DNA of 64,000 nt from Betaproteobacteria bacterium (lineage in GTDB: Bacteria > Pseudomonadota > Gammaproteobacteria > Burkholderiales > SG8-41). Within the stretch, counting starts at the first letter, position 1. Every line of letters begins with the position of its first letter. The position numbers were made by a program, and so were the translations under genes. Of the stretch, positions 56,578 through 64,000 are shown one piece after another. The notes under the pieces were generated by a model. It searched no databases. It saw nothing but the letters and a program-made list of their open reading frames with translations, and had not been told where the DNA came from. The DNA lies in assembly GCA_021732605.1 (NCBI GenBank), contig JAKFUS010000006.1:1-64000 (forward strand), in the 5' to 3' direction.

Positions 56578-56802
56578 ATGCCGGGCATCCCGGTTCTGAA
56601 GCCCCGCGAGGTCATCGCGATCCTTATCGCGCTGGGTTTTGTTGAAGCGCGACAACGCGGCTCACACAAACAGTTCCGGCATCCCGATGGTCGTGCGACA
56701 ACCGTGCCGTTCCACACTGGTCGTGACTTATCGCCGATCCTCCTGCGCCAGATCGCCAAGGACATCGGCTTGACCACCGAGCAATTTATCCAGCACCGCT
56801 AG
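56578..56802 (+). CDS. hicA: HicA-type mRNA interferase toxin
   Basis: 74 residues with the dsRBD-like fold of HicA: LKPREVIAILIALGFVEARQRGSHKQFRHPDGRATTVPFHTGRDLSPILLRQIAKDIGLTTEQFI. The catalytic His is in RGSHKQFRHP. It cleaves mRNA when free. Translation is coupled to hicB (start immediately after its stop). Confidence 0.93.
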   Translation: MPGIPVLKPREVIAILIALGFVEARQRGSHKQFRHPDGRATTVPFHTGRDLSPILLRQIAKDIGLTTEQFIQHR

Positions 56803-56923
56803 GTGCCTGTTTGATATATTTTCCAGCCATCAGACTGTAGTATTAAAAATACCAAGGCGATATAGCTCAAAAAAACCGCCACATCTAAATCTACTGCTGC
56901 AATTTTCCGCGGGGAGGCTGAAA

Positions 56924-57904
56924 ATGAGCAACAACAAGTGGCACGTTCTGGCCGGATGTACGGCAGCGCTGATCATATTGAACGGCGCAGCACAGGCGCA
57001 GAAATATCCGGATCGCCCGGTGCGCCTCGTCGTCCCCTATCCGGCGGGCGCCAGCTCCAACGATATCCTCGCCCGGCAGATCGCGCCCAGGCTCACCGAA
57101 CGCTGGCGGCAGAATGTGGTGGTCGACGACCGTTCCGGCGCCAGCGGCAATATCGGCGCAGAGCTGGTGGCGCGTTCACCGGCGGATGGTTACACGCTGC
57201 TCTACGGCACCGGCGGACTGCTCTCGATCGGCCCGCATCTCTACACCAAACTCGCCTACGACCCGCAAAAAGATCTCGCGCCGGTGGCGCTGATGGCCGT
57301 CGTGCCCTACCTGCTGGTGATCAATGCCTCGCTGCCGGTGAAAAATCTCGAGGAATTCATTGCCTACGCCAAAGCGCGTCCGGGCAAACTGTCGTTTGCA
57401 TCGTCCGGGGTGGGTGGTACACCCCACTTGTGCGTGGAAATGCTAAAGGTGATGGCCGGCATTGATATGTTGCATGTGCCGTACAAGGGCGGTGCCCCGG
57501 CGGTGGTGGACACCATCGGCGGCCAGACCCAGGCTTATTGCGCGGGACTGGCGGCAACCATGCCCCATGTCCGCTCCGGCAAACTGCGCGCGCTGGGTGT
57601 TACCACGCTGAAACGCTCAGCGGGCGCGCCGGAGATTCCGACACTCGACGAACAGGGACTGAAGGGCTTCGACGTCAATTCATGGGGCGCGGTTTTTGTG
57701 CCGGTGAAGACACCCAAGGCAGTGATTGAGACGCTGCACACTTCCATCGTCGCAGTGATGAGCACCGACGTCATGCGCGACACGCTGATCAAACAGGGCA
57801 TGGATCCGCTGCTGCTCGGACCGAAGGAACTCGCCGATCTGATCAGGACGGAGTCGGCCAACTGGGCAAAGGTGATCAAAACCGCGGGCATCAAGCTGGA
57901 ATAA
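56924..57904 (+). CDS. Tripartite tricarboxylate transporter (Bug family) solute-binding protein
   Basis: 326 residues. Signal peptide (VLAGCTAALIILNGAAQAQ), then the Bug-family start YPDRPVRLVVPYPAGASSNDILARQIAPRLTERW and further landmarks DDRSGASGNIGAELVARSPADGYTLLYG, ASSGVGGTPHLCVEMLKVMAGIDMLHVPYKGGAPAVVDTIGGQ and LGVTTLKRSAGAPEIPTLDEQGLKGFDVNSW. Periplasmic receptor for a carboxylate or related ligand. The TctA/TctB membrane partners are not adjacent; orphan Bug receptors are very common in betaproteobacteria. GGGGAGG ribosome-binding site before the ATG. Confidence 0.93.
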   Translation: MSNNKWHVLAGCTAALIILNGAAQAQKYPDRPVRLVVPYPAGASSNDILARQIAPRLTERWRQNVVVDDRSGASGNIGAELVARSPADGYTLLYGTGGLLSIGPHLYTKLAYDPQKDLAPVALMAVVPYLLVINASLPVKNLEEFIAYAKARPGKLSFASSGVGGTPHLCVEMLKVMAGIDMLHVPYKGGAPAVVDTIGGQTQAYCAGLAATMPHVRSGKLRALGVTTLKRSAGAPEIPTLDEQGLKGFDVNSWGAVFVPVKTPKAVIETLHTSIVAVMSTDVMRDTLIKQGMDPLLLGPKELADLIRTESANWAKVIKTAGIKLE

Positions 57905-57908
57905 GCTA

Positions 57909-57951
57909 CACATAAAAGATCAATAAAAACAACAAGTTATTGAATTTTTTG
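57909..57951. repeat. A+T-rich dispersed motif downstream of the Bug gene
   Basis: Reads on the minus strand as ...TTGTTGTTTTTATTGATC..., sharing TTGTTTTTATTGAT with the polA-internal copy at 33740. The rest of this 257-base gap up to the korC-like gene shows no gene; a second short A+T stretch (AATAAAAACAACAAC) is at about 58120. Confidence 0.4.
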
Positions 57952-58161
57952 TCGGCGGGCACTGTGTGTGGTCATCCGGCAATTCCGCCATGCGTTGTGA
58001 GTTCTGGTAATCACCCGTTTCATCACCATCACCGCCGGACTTCATCTTTCAATCCCTGCAGCAAGAGGGTAATATTTATGACCCTTTCGGATTCACCTCC
58101 AAAAGCTTGAATAGCCAAATAAAAACAACAACATGTAGCCAACTGCTGGAGGAATTGTTTT

Positions 58162-60021
58162 TTGAAGCCGACTGATATTGCGCACCCCGATTACTTCCAT
58201 AAAGTTGTCGATTGCCAGTGGGCCTGCCCGGCCCACACCCCCGTCCCCGAATACATCCGTTTGATCGCAGCAGGCCGCTACGGCGATGCCTACATGGTCA
58301 ACTGGAATTCGAATGTGTTCCCCGGAATCCTCGGCCGCACCTGCGACCGCCCCTGCGAACCGGCCTGCCGTCGTGGCCGTGTCGAAGAAGGCAACGTCGA
58401 GATCCGCAAACCGGTTTCGCATGACCATGGTTCGCAGCCGGAGCCGGTCGCGATCTGCAGGCTGAAGCGCGTCGCCGCCGACAACAAGGAAGACATCAAC
58501 GCGCGGCTGCCGAAAGCACCCAAGCAAAAGAACGGCAAACGCATCGCCTGCATCGGCGGCGGTCCGGCATCCCTCACTGTCGCGCGCGACCTGGCGCCGC
58601 TGGGTTACGACATCACCATTTACGAAGCCGATCCCAAGGCGGGCGGCTTCATGCGCTCGCAGGTACCGCGTTTCCGCCTGCCGGAAGCCGTGATCGACGA
58701 AGAGGTCGGTTACATCACCAACATCGGCAATATCGAAGTCAAAGCCAGCACCCGCATCGACAGTCTGAAAAAAGTGCTGGCCGAAGGTTATGACGCGGTG
58801 GTGGTCGGCACCGGCGCGCCGCGTGGCCGTGATCTCGACGTGCCGGGTCGCACTGAGGGTGCAAAAAACATCCATGTCGGCATCGACTGGCTGGCCAGCG
58901 TGTCCTTTAACCACATCGAAAAAATCGGCAAACGCGTGATCGTATTGGGTGGCGGCAATACCGCAATGGATTGCTGCCGTTCGGCGAAACGCCTCGGCGG
59001 CGAAGACGTCAAGGTCATCGTGCGTTCCGGTTACGAGGAAATGAAGGCCAGCCCGTGGGAAAAGGAAGACGCCATCGAAGAAGGCATTCCCATCCTCAAC
59101 TTCCTGGTGCCGAAGTCCTGCAAAATCGAAGCCGGCAAGCTGGTCGGCATGAGCTTCGAGAAGGTCAAGGCCGACTATGACGCCAAGGGTCGGCGCAGCC
59201 TGGTACCCACTGGTGAAGCGGAACAATTCTTTGAATGCGACGACGTGCTGGTCGCCATCGGCCAGGAAAACGCCTTCCCGTGGATCGAGCGCGATGTTGG
59301 CATCGAATTCGACAAATGGAATATGCCGGTGGTCGACAAGCTGACCTTCCAGTCAACCAATCCGAAAGTATTTTTCGGCGGCGACTCGGCCTTCGGCCCG
59401 AAAAACATCATCTGGGCGGTGGCCCACGGCCATGAAGTGGCCGTGTCCATCGACAAGATGCTCAACGGCGAAGAACTCAAGGATCGCCCACTGCCGGCCG
59501 TCGTTGTGATCTCGCAGAAAATGGGCATCCACGAGTGGAGCTACGACAACGATATCTCGGCGGGACTGCGCAACAAGGTGCCGTGGCAGGATCAGAAGCT
59601 GACACTGAAAAACATCAAGGTCGAGGTTGAACTCGGTTTTGATGCCAAGGCCGGCCTGGCCGAAGCCCAGCGCTGCCTGAACTGCGACGTGCAGACCGTG
59701 TTCGCACCCAAGCTGTGTATCGAGTGCGACGCCTGCGTCGACATCTGCCCGATGGATTGCATCACCTTCACGCCGGACGCCGAAGAAGCCGAGCTGCGCA
59801 CACAACTGACCGCGCCGTCGCTGCATCCAGATCAGGATCTGTATGTATCGGAAAAACTGCGCATGACCGGCCGCATCATGGCCAAGGACGAGGACGTCTG
59901 CCTGCACTGCGGGCTGTGCGCCGAGCGCTGCCCGACGGGCGCCTGGGACATGCAGAAATACCTGGTCGAGATGACCCACGCCGGTCCGGGCTGCCGCAAA
60001 CCGCAACGCCAAGCGGCATGA
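58162..60021 (+). CDS. korC: KorC-like GltD/ferredoxin subunit of 2-oxoacid oxidoreductase
   Basis: 619 residues. N-terminal Fe-S domain (QWACPAHTPVPEYI; RTCDRPCEPACRRG) and a flavoprotein like the glutamate synthase small subunit: FAD motif IGGGPASLTVARDLA (about residue 131) and NADPH motif VLGGGNTAMDCCRSAKRLG (about 255). The C-terminus has two 4Fe-4S ferredoxin motifs CIECDACVDICP (about 520) and CLHCGLCAERCP (about 579). It would pass electrons between the oxidoreductase, an NAD(P) cofactor and ferredoxin. TTG start at 58162 with GGAGGA eight bases upstream. korA and korB follow. Such a GltD-like third subunit is known from 2-oxoglutarate:NADP+ oxidoreductase of Azoarcus. Confidence 0.85.
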   Translation: MKPTDIAHPDYFHKVVDCQWACPAHTPVPEYIRLIAAGRYGDAYMVNWNSNVFPGILGRTCDRPCEPACRRGRVEEGNVEIRKPVSHDHGSQPEPVAICRLKRVAADNKEDINARLPKAPKQKNGKRIACIGGGPASLTVARDLAPLGYDITIYEADPKAGGFMRSQVPRFRLPEAVIDEEVGYITNIGNIEVKASTRIDSLKKVLAEGYDAVVVGTGAPRGRDLDVPGRTEGAKNIHVGIDWLASVSFNHIEKIGKRVIVLGGGNTAMDCCRSAKRLGGEDVKVIVRSGYEEMKASPWEKEDAIEEGIPILNFLVPKSCKIEAGKLVGMSFEKVKADYDAKGRRSLVPTGEAEQFFECDDVLVAIGQENAFPWIERDVGIEFDKWNMPVVDKLTFQSTNPKVFFGGDSAFGPKNIIWAVAHGHEVAVSIDKMLNGEELKDRPLPAVVVISQKMGIHEWSYDNDISAGLRNKVPWQDQKLTLKNIKVEVELGFDAKAGLAEAQRCLNCDVQTVFAPKLCIECDACVDICPMDCITFTPDAEEAELRTQLTAPSLHPDQDLYVSEKLRMTGRIMAKDEDVCLHCGLCAERCPTGAWDMQKYLVEMTHAGPGCRKPQRQAA

Positions 60022-60043
60022 AGTCGAATTTCGGAAAAACTCC

Positions 60044-61882
60044 ATGAAACAAATCACTGCCATCAACGACTTCGTCGTCAAATTCGCCAACGTCAACGGT
60101 TCGGGTTCGGCTTCGGCCAATGAACTGTTTGCGCGCGCGATCCTGCGCATGGGTGTACCAGTCAGCCCGCGCAATATTTTCCCGTCGAACATCCAGGGCC
60201 TGCCGACCTGGTACGAAGTACGAGTCAACGAAAAAGGCTATCAGGGCCGCCGCGGCGGCGTCGATCTAATGGTGTCGATGAATCCGCAGACCTGGGATAA
60301 CGACCTGAAGGAAATCGAATCCGGCGGCTACCTGTTCTACGACAACTCGAAACCGCTGCCGCCGAGCAAATTCCGCAGCGACGTCACCGCCATCGGCATG
60401 CCGCTGACCGAAATCTGCAACACCACTTACAGCGATCCGCGCCAGCGCCAGCTGTTCAAGAACATCATTTACGTCGGCGCGCTGTCAGCGCTATTGGAAC
60501 TGGATCCGAAAGAAATCGAACAACTGTTCACCGAGCAGTACAAGGGCAAGGAAGCACTGCTGCAGTCGAACTTCAAGGCGCTGCACCTCGGCCGCGACTA
60601 CGCACTGAAACACCTGCCCTGCCCGCTGGGCATCAAGCTGCAGCGTGCGGACAATGTCGGCGACAAGATTTTCACCGACGGTAACAGCGCGATCGCGCTG
60701 GGTGCCGTCTATGGCGGCGCTTCGGTCTGCGCCTGGTATCCGATTACGCCGTCGTCGTCGGTCGCTGAAGCTTTCATTGCCTACTGCAAGAGAATGCGCA
60801 CCGACACCGCATCCGGCAAAAACAAATACGCGATCATCCAGGGCGAAGACGAGCTGGCCTCCATCGGCATCGCCATCGGCGCCGGCTGGAACGGCGCGCG
60901 GGCGTTCACCGCAACCTCCGGCCCCGGCATTTCGCTGATGTCGGAATTCATCGGCCTCGCCTATTTCGCCGAAATCCCGGTGGTGCTGGTCGACGTGCAG
61001 CGCGGTGGCCCGTCCACCGGCATGCCGACACGCACCCAGCAGTCCGACCTGCTGGCCTGCGCCTATGCCTCGCACGGCGATACCAAACATGTGCTGCTGT
61101 TCCCGGAAGATCCGACCGAGTGTTTCGAGCTGACCGCGCAGGCGTTCGACTTGGCGGAGCGCTTGCAGACCCCGGTGTTCGTGATGACCGACCTCGACAT
61201 CGGCATGAACACCCGCCTGTGCCGGCCCTACGTCTGGGACGACACCCGGGAATACGACCGCGGCAAGGTGATGACTTACGAACGGCTCGATGCCGGCGCG
61301 GACTTCGGCCGTTACCTCGACGTCGACGGTGACGGCATCCCGTTCCGCACCTATCCCGGCACGCATCCGACCCGCGGCGGTTATTTCACCCGCGGCACGA
61401 CCAAGAACCGTTATGCGCAGTATTCCGAAGCAGGCCCCGATTACATCGACAACATGCAGCGCCTGATGCGCAAGTTTGAGACCGCCAAATCACTGGTGCC
61501 GAAACCGCTGCTCTACCCGGCGGAAAAACCGGCGCGCTTCGGTGCAATTTTCTACGGCTCGACCAGCCCGGCGATGCAGGAAGCGCTGGACACGCTGTCC
61601 GAGCGCGGTATCCACGTCAACGCGCTGCGCATCCGTGGCTTCCCGTTCGCCGACGAACTCAGCGATTTTGTCGCGTCCCACCCCTGGGTGTTCGTCATCG
61701 AACAGAACCGCGACGCACAACTGAAAACCCTGATGGTCACCGATGGCAAGATCAACCCGGCGCGGCTGATTTCATTGCTGCATTACGACGGCACGCCGAT
61801 CACCGCGCGTTTCATCGTCGAGCAGATTTCCCAGCATGCCGACTCCCGCCGCGTGGTGCCGATCAAGAAAGCAGTTGCCTGA
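60044..61882 (+). CDS. korA: 2-oxoglutarate:acceptor oxidoreductase, fused gamma-alpha subunit
   Basis: 612 residues. The N-terminal gamma-type domain (KFANVNGSGSASANELFARAILRMGVPVSPRNIFPSNIQGLPTWYEVRVNEKG, to about residue 190) is fused to the alpha part with PITPSSSVAEAF, QGEDELASIGIAIGAGWNGARAFTATSGPGISLMSEFIGLAYFAEIPVVLVDVQRGGPSTGMPTRTQQSDLL. This is the arrangement of KorA-type 2-oxoacid:ferredoxin oxidoreductases, which oxidatively decarboxylate 2-oxoglutarate (or reduce succinyl-CoA in reverse). Substrate preference cannot be read from the sequence. Starts 22 bases after korC-like. Confidence 0.88.
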   Translation: MKQITAINDFVVKFANVNGSGSASANELFARAILRMGVPVSPRNIFPSNIQGLPTWYEVRVNEKGYQGRRGGVDLMVSMNPQTWDNDLKEIESGGYLFYDNSKPLPPSKFRSDVTAIGMPLTEICNTTYSDPRQRQLFKNIIYVGALSALLELDPKEIEQLFTEQYKGKEALLQSNFKALHLGRDYALKHLPCPLGIKLQRADNVGDKIFTDGNSAIALGAVYGGASVCAWYPITPSSSVAEAFIAYCKRMRTDTASGKNKYAIIQGEDELASIGIAIGAGWNGARAFTATSGPGISLMSEFIGLAYFAEIPVVLVDVQRGGPSTGMPTRTQQSDLLACAYASHGDTKHVLLFPEDPTECFELTAQAFDLAERLQTPVFVMTDLDIGMNTRLCRPYVWDDTREYDRGKVMTYERLDAGADFGRYLDVDGDGIPFRTYPGTHPTRGGYFTRGTTKNRYAQYSEAGPDYIDNMQRLMRKFETAKSLVPKPLLYPAEKPARFGAIFYGSTSPAMQEALDTLSERGIHVNALRIRGFPFADELSDFVASHPWVFVIEQNRDAQLKTLMVTDGKINPARLISLLHYDGTPITARFIVEQISQHADSRRVVPIKKAVA

Positions 61883-61895
61883 TGAGGATTGCGGA

Positions 61896-61955
61896 TTGAG
61901 GATTGAGTCACCTTTGGGTTTTCTCACTCCTCACTCCTCGCTCCTCAATCCTCAA
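61896..61955. repeat. Inverted repeat in the korA-korB gap
   Basis: TTGAGGATTGAG (61896-61907) pairs with CTCAATCCTCAA (61944-61955). Between lie repeats of CACTCCT. The 84-base gap thus folds into a hairpin with a large loop, within an operon, which may tune the korA/korB mRNA ratio. Same repeat type as in the lpdA linker. Confidence 0.65.
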
Positions 61956-61966
61956 AGAGCTTAAAA

Positions 61967-63022
61967 ATGACCTATCTCGCCAAACCCAAGCTGCACCACC
62001 CCTCGCTGTCCGCCAACGCTGCCGGTTACACCCGCCGCGATTACGAGGGCAAGATTTCCACGCTGTGCGCCGGCTGCGGCCACGACTCGATTTCGGCCTC
62101 GATCATCCAGTCCTGCTGGGAGCTCGACATCCAGCCGCACCGCGTCGCCAAACTTTCGGGCATCGGCTGCTCATCGAAAACCCCGGACTATTTCCTCGGC
62201 AACTCGCATGGCTTCAACAGCGTGCACGGCCGTATGCCGTCGGTGCTGACGGGGGCCAACCTCGCCAACCGCGAGCTGCTCTATCTGGGGGTATCCGGTG
62301 ATGGCGATTCGGCGTCGATCGGGCTGGGCCAGTTCGCGCATTGCATCCGCCGCGGCGTGAACATGGTGTACATCGTCGAAAACAACGGCGTCTACGGACT
62401 GACCAAGGGCCAGTTCTCTGCCACTGCAACCAAGGGCTCCAAATCCAAGCGCGGGGTGCTGAATCCGGACGAACCGGTGGACCTCGTGGGCATGGCGCTG
62501 CTGCTGCGCGCGACCTTCGTCGCCCGCGCCTTCTCCGGCGACAAAAAACAGCTGGTACCGCTGATCAAAGCCGCGATCAAACATCCGGGCCCGTCGTTCA
62601 TCGACGTGATTTCGCCCTGCGTCGCCTTCAACAATCACGAAGGTTCAACCAAGTCCTACGATTACGTGCGCCAGCACAATGCCGCGGTGAACCGCCTCGA
62701 CTTCATCGAAAGCCGGGATGAAATCACTGCCGATTACGCGCCGGGTGAAGTCATCAACATCGCCCAGCACGACGGCTCACAGCTCCGCCTGCGCAAACTC
62801 GCACCCGATTACGATCCAACTGATCGCATCAAGGCGATGAACTACGTTCAGGAACGAGCAGCGGCCGGCGAAATCGTCACCGGCCTGCTCTACGTCGCCT
62901 CCGAAGCCGCCGATCTGCATCAGTACATCAGCACCGTGGATACCCCGCTGAACCAGCTCGGGACGAAGGATCTGTGTCCGGGTTCGGCTGCACTGGAGAA
63001 AATTAACGCCGGGTTGCGTTGA
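61967..63022 (+). CDS. korB: 2-oxoglutarate:acceptor oxidoreductase beta subunit
   Basis: 351 residues. Thiamine-diphosphate-binding subunit: STLCAGCGHDSISASIIQSC at about residue 30, LSGIGCSSKTPDYFLG, TPP motif VSGDGDSASIGLGQFAHCIRRGVNMVYIVENNGVYGLTKGQ (GDG...NN) and SFIDVISPCVAFNNHEGSTKSY. The Cys set CAGC..C probably binds one 4Fe-4S cluster with the SGIGCS Cys. Forms the catalytic pair with KorA. Ends the cluster; kup starts 214 bases downstream. Confidence 0.9.
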   Translation: MTYLAKPKLHHPSLSANAAGYTRRDYEGKISTLCAGCGHDSISASIIQSCWELDIQPHRVAKLSGIGCSSKTPDYFLGNSHGFNSVHGRMPSVLTGANLANRELLYLGVSGDGDSASIGLGQFAHCIRRGVNMVYIVENNGVYGLTKGQFSATATKGSKSKRGVLNPDEPVDLVGMALLLRATFVARAFSGDKKQLVPLIKAAIKHPGPSFIDVISPCVAFNNHEGSTKSYDYVRQHNAAVNRLDFIESRDEITADYAPGEVINIAQHDGSQLRLRKLAPDYDPTDRIKAMNYVQERAAAGEIVTGLLYVASEAADLHQYISTVDTPLNQLGTKDLCPGSAALEKINAGLR

Positions 63023-63102
63023 TCGTAGTACGGGCTGTTTTGGCCAGCTCAGATTCGAAGTTTTGCCATCAGTGTTGTATTGGTCACCTCGGCAAATTCT
63101 CA

Positions 63103-63130
63103 TTAAATATTTGATTTAATTGATATTTTT
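63103..63130. repeat. A+T-rich dispersed motif upstream of kup
   Basis: TAAATATTTGATT (63104-63116), one base different from the copies at 37482 and 53564, then TAATTGATATTTTTATAAAT. Complement fits the IHF consensus. Could be part of the kup promoter. The remaining gap (63023-63236) shows no other feature. Confidence 0.5.
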
Positions 63131-63236
63131 ATAAATACCGCATCCCCAGTAAGTTAGCGTGCACTGGCTCACTTGATATTTGTGCGCCGCAGCATGAGAA
63201 TCCGCGCTCTCCTGCAACAACAAAAAGGAGGCCGGC

Positions 63237-64000
63237 ATGGATACCGACCCGCGTCTGAAACAGTCCCGCGCTGCACTCACCCTCGCCGCCCTCGGCATCG
63301 TCTACGGTGACATCGGCACCAGCCCGCTCTACGCCGTCAAGGAAACCTTCTCCCCGGGCCACGGCATCCCCCTGACAACCAACACCATCATCGGCGGCAT
63401 CTCGGCAATTTTCTGGGCGCTGATGCTGGTGGTATCGCTGAAATATGTGGTGCTGATCATGCGCGCCCACAACAAGGGCGAGGGCGGCATCATGGCGCTG
63501 CTGGCGCTGGCCACCTCCGCCTGCAAGGACCATCCCCGCCAGTACGCGGCAATCCTGTTCGCAGGTCTTGCCGGTGCTGCGCTGTTTTACGGCGACGCGG
63601 TGCTGACCCCCGCCATTTCGGTGCTCTCCGCCGTTGAAGGCCTCGAGATTGGCACCAGCGCTTTTAAACCCTATGTGCTGCCGATTTCCGCCGGCGTGCT
63701 GATCGCGCTGTTTTCATTTCAGCGTTACGGCACGGCGCGCGTCGGCCTGCTGTTCGGCCCTATCGTCATCCTGTGGTTCGTAGCACTCGGCGTGGCCGGC
63801 ATCCACGGCATCCTGCAGGCCCCTGCCATCCTGCAGGCGCTGAATCCCGCGCACGGGCTGGGCTTTGTGACGCAGCACGGCTTCGCGTCCTTTGTCGTGA
63901 TCGGCGCGGTGCTGCTGGCCTTCACCGGCGCCGAAGCGCTGTATGCCGACATGGGGCATTTCGGCAAGCAAGCCATCCGTATCGCCTGGTTCAGTCTGGT
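63237..64000 (+). CDS. kup: Kup low-affinity potassium transporter (3' part off the right edge)
   Basis: The first 254 codons are visible. The N-terminus [38 protein letters not shown] has the Kup signature [14 protein letters not shown]. Several membrane segments follow ([64 protein letters not shown]), with family motifs [11 protein letters not shown] and [18 protein letters not shown]. Inner-membrane potassium uptake. AAGGAGG ribosome-binding site before the ATG at 63237. Truncated by the window edge, not broken. Confidence 0.95.
   Translation, partial: MDTDPRLKQSRAALTLAALGIVYGDIGTSPLYAVKETFSPGHGIPLTTNTIIGGISAIFWALMLVVSLKYVVLIMRAHNKGEGGIMALLALATSACKDHPRQYAAILFAGLAGAALFYGDAVLTPAISVLSAVEGLEIGTSAFKPYVLPISAGVLIALFSFQRYGTARVGLLFGPIVILWFVALGVAGIHGILQAPAILQALNPAHGLGFVTQHGFASFVVIGAVLLAFTGAEALYADMGHFGKQAIRIAWFSL

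Noticed and set aside
63023-63236. Riboswitch in the kup leader
   Set aside because: No recognisable conserved riboswitch core; only the A+T-rich motif and a ribosome-binding site are apparent.

Overview
The window is about 64 kb of a GC-rich chromosome with dense protein-coding genes. Gene content and order point to a betaproteobacterium. Markers are the polA / DUF2782 / thrB / BPSS1780-type membrane protein / uvrD neighbourhood, the argB / HAD / slmA cluster, dacA-dat-ybeD-lipBA, lptE-holA-proA, and an MSHA-type pilus locus. The genus cannot be fixed by eye. A three-gene 2-oxoglutarate:acceptor oxidoreductase cluster resembles the Kor enzymes known from Azoarcus and Thauera. No rRNA, tRNA, CRISPR array or complete insertion sequence was seen.

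Layout. 1-6.4 kb (minus strand): MSHA-type type IV pilus assembly genes, namely ATPase mshE, platform protein mshG, and five prepilin-like proteins plus a partial mshO that runs off the left edge. Two good sigma-54 promoter matches lie in front of mshE and of the first pilin, and an intrinsic terminator sits between the second pilin gene and mshC. 6.5-11.5 kb: trmL, then gpsA, an SH3-domain protein, secB, grxC and a rhodanese, with a PglL-type O-oligosaccharyltransferase immediately upstream. 11.6-16.8 kb: gpmI-envC, ctpA and a MoeB/ThiF-family protein. 16.8-19.3 kb: argB, HAD phosphatase, slmA and a small unknown. 19.4-20.8 kb: a small heat-shock protein with a sigma-32-type promoter, and an ECF sigma factor with a zinc anti-sigma-like protein. 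20.9-27.5 kb: dacA, dat, ybeD, lipB, lipA, with two genes of opposite orientation interrupting ybeD and lipB, then a TlpA-like thioredoxin and a DUF4197 protein. 27.5-32.3 kb: an accessory block of vapBC translationally coupled to a frameshifted single-chain restriction-modification enzyme. 32.3-47.5 kb: mostly housekeeping (polA, thrB, uvrD, leuS, lptE, holA, proA), with a higBA toxin-antitoxin pair between holA and proA. 47.5-53.5 kb: a four-gene condensin-like operon of the Wadjet (JetABCD / MksFEBG) type, the most interesting accessory system here. 53.6-56.8 kb: lpdA with a fused lipoyl domain, an unknown secreted protein and a hicBA pair. 56.9-64 kb: a Bug-type solute-binding protein, the korC-like/korA/korB cluster and the start of kup.

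Three themes recur. First, defence and stress modules (vapBC + RM, higBA, Wadjet-like, hicBA) sit in gaps of otherwise conserved gene strings. Second, small palindromic repeats occur between genes and also inside coding sequence: leuS carries two in-frame REPIN-like inverted pairs, and the lpdA linker contains a similar low-complexity repeat. Third, a short A+T-rich motif related to TAAGTATTTGATT recurs at several gene borders. All functional statements rest on motif recognition in translated sequence; no database search or computation was run.
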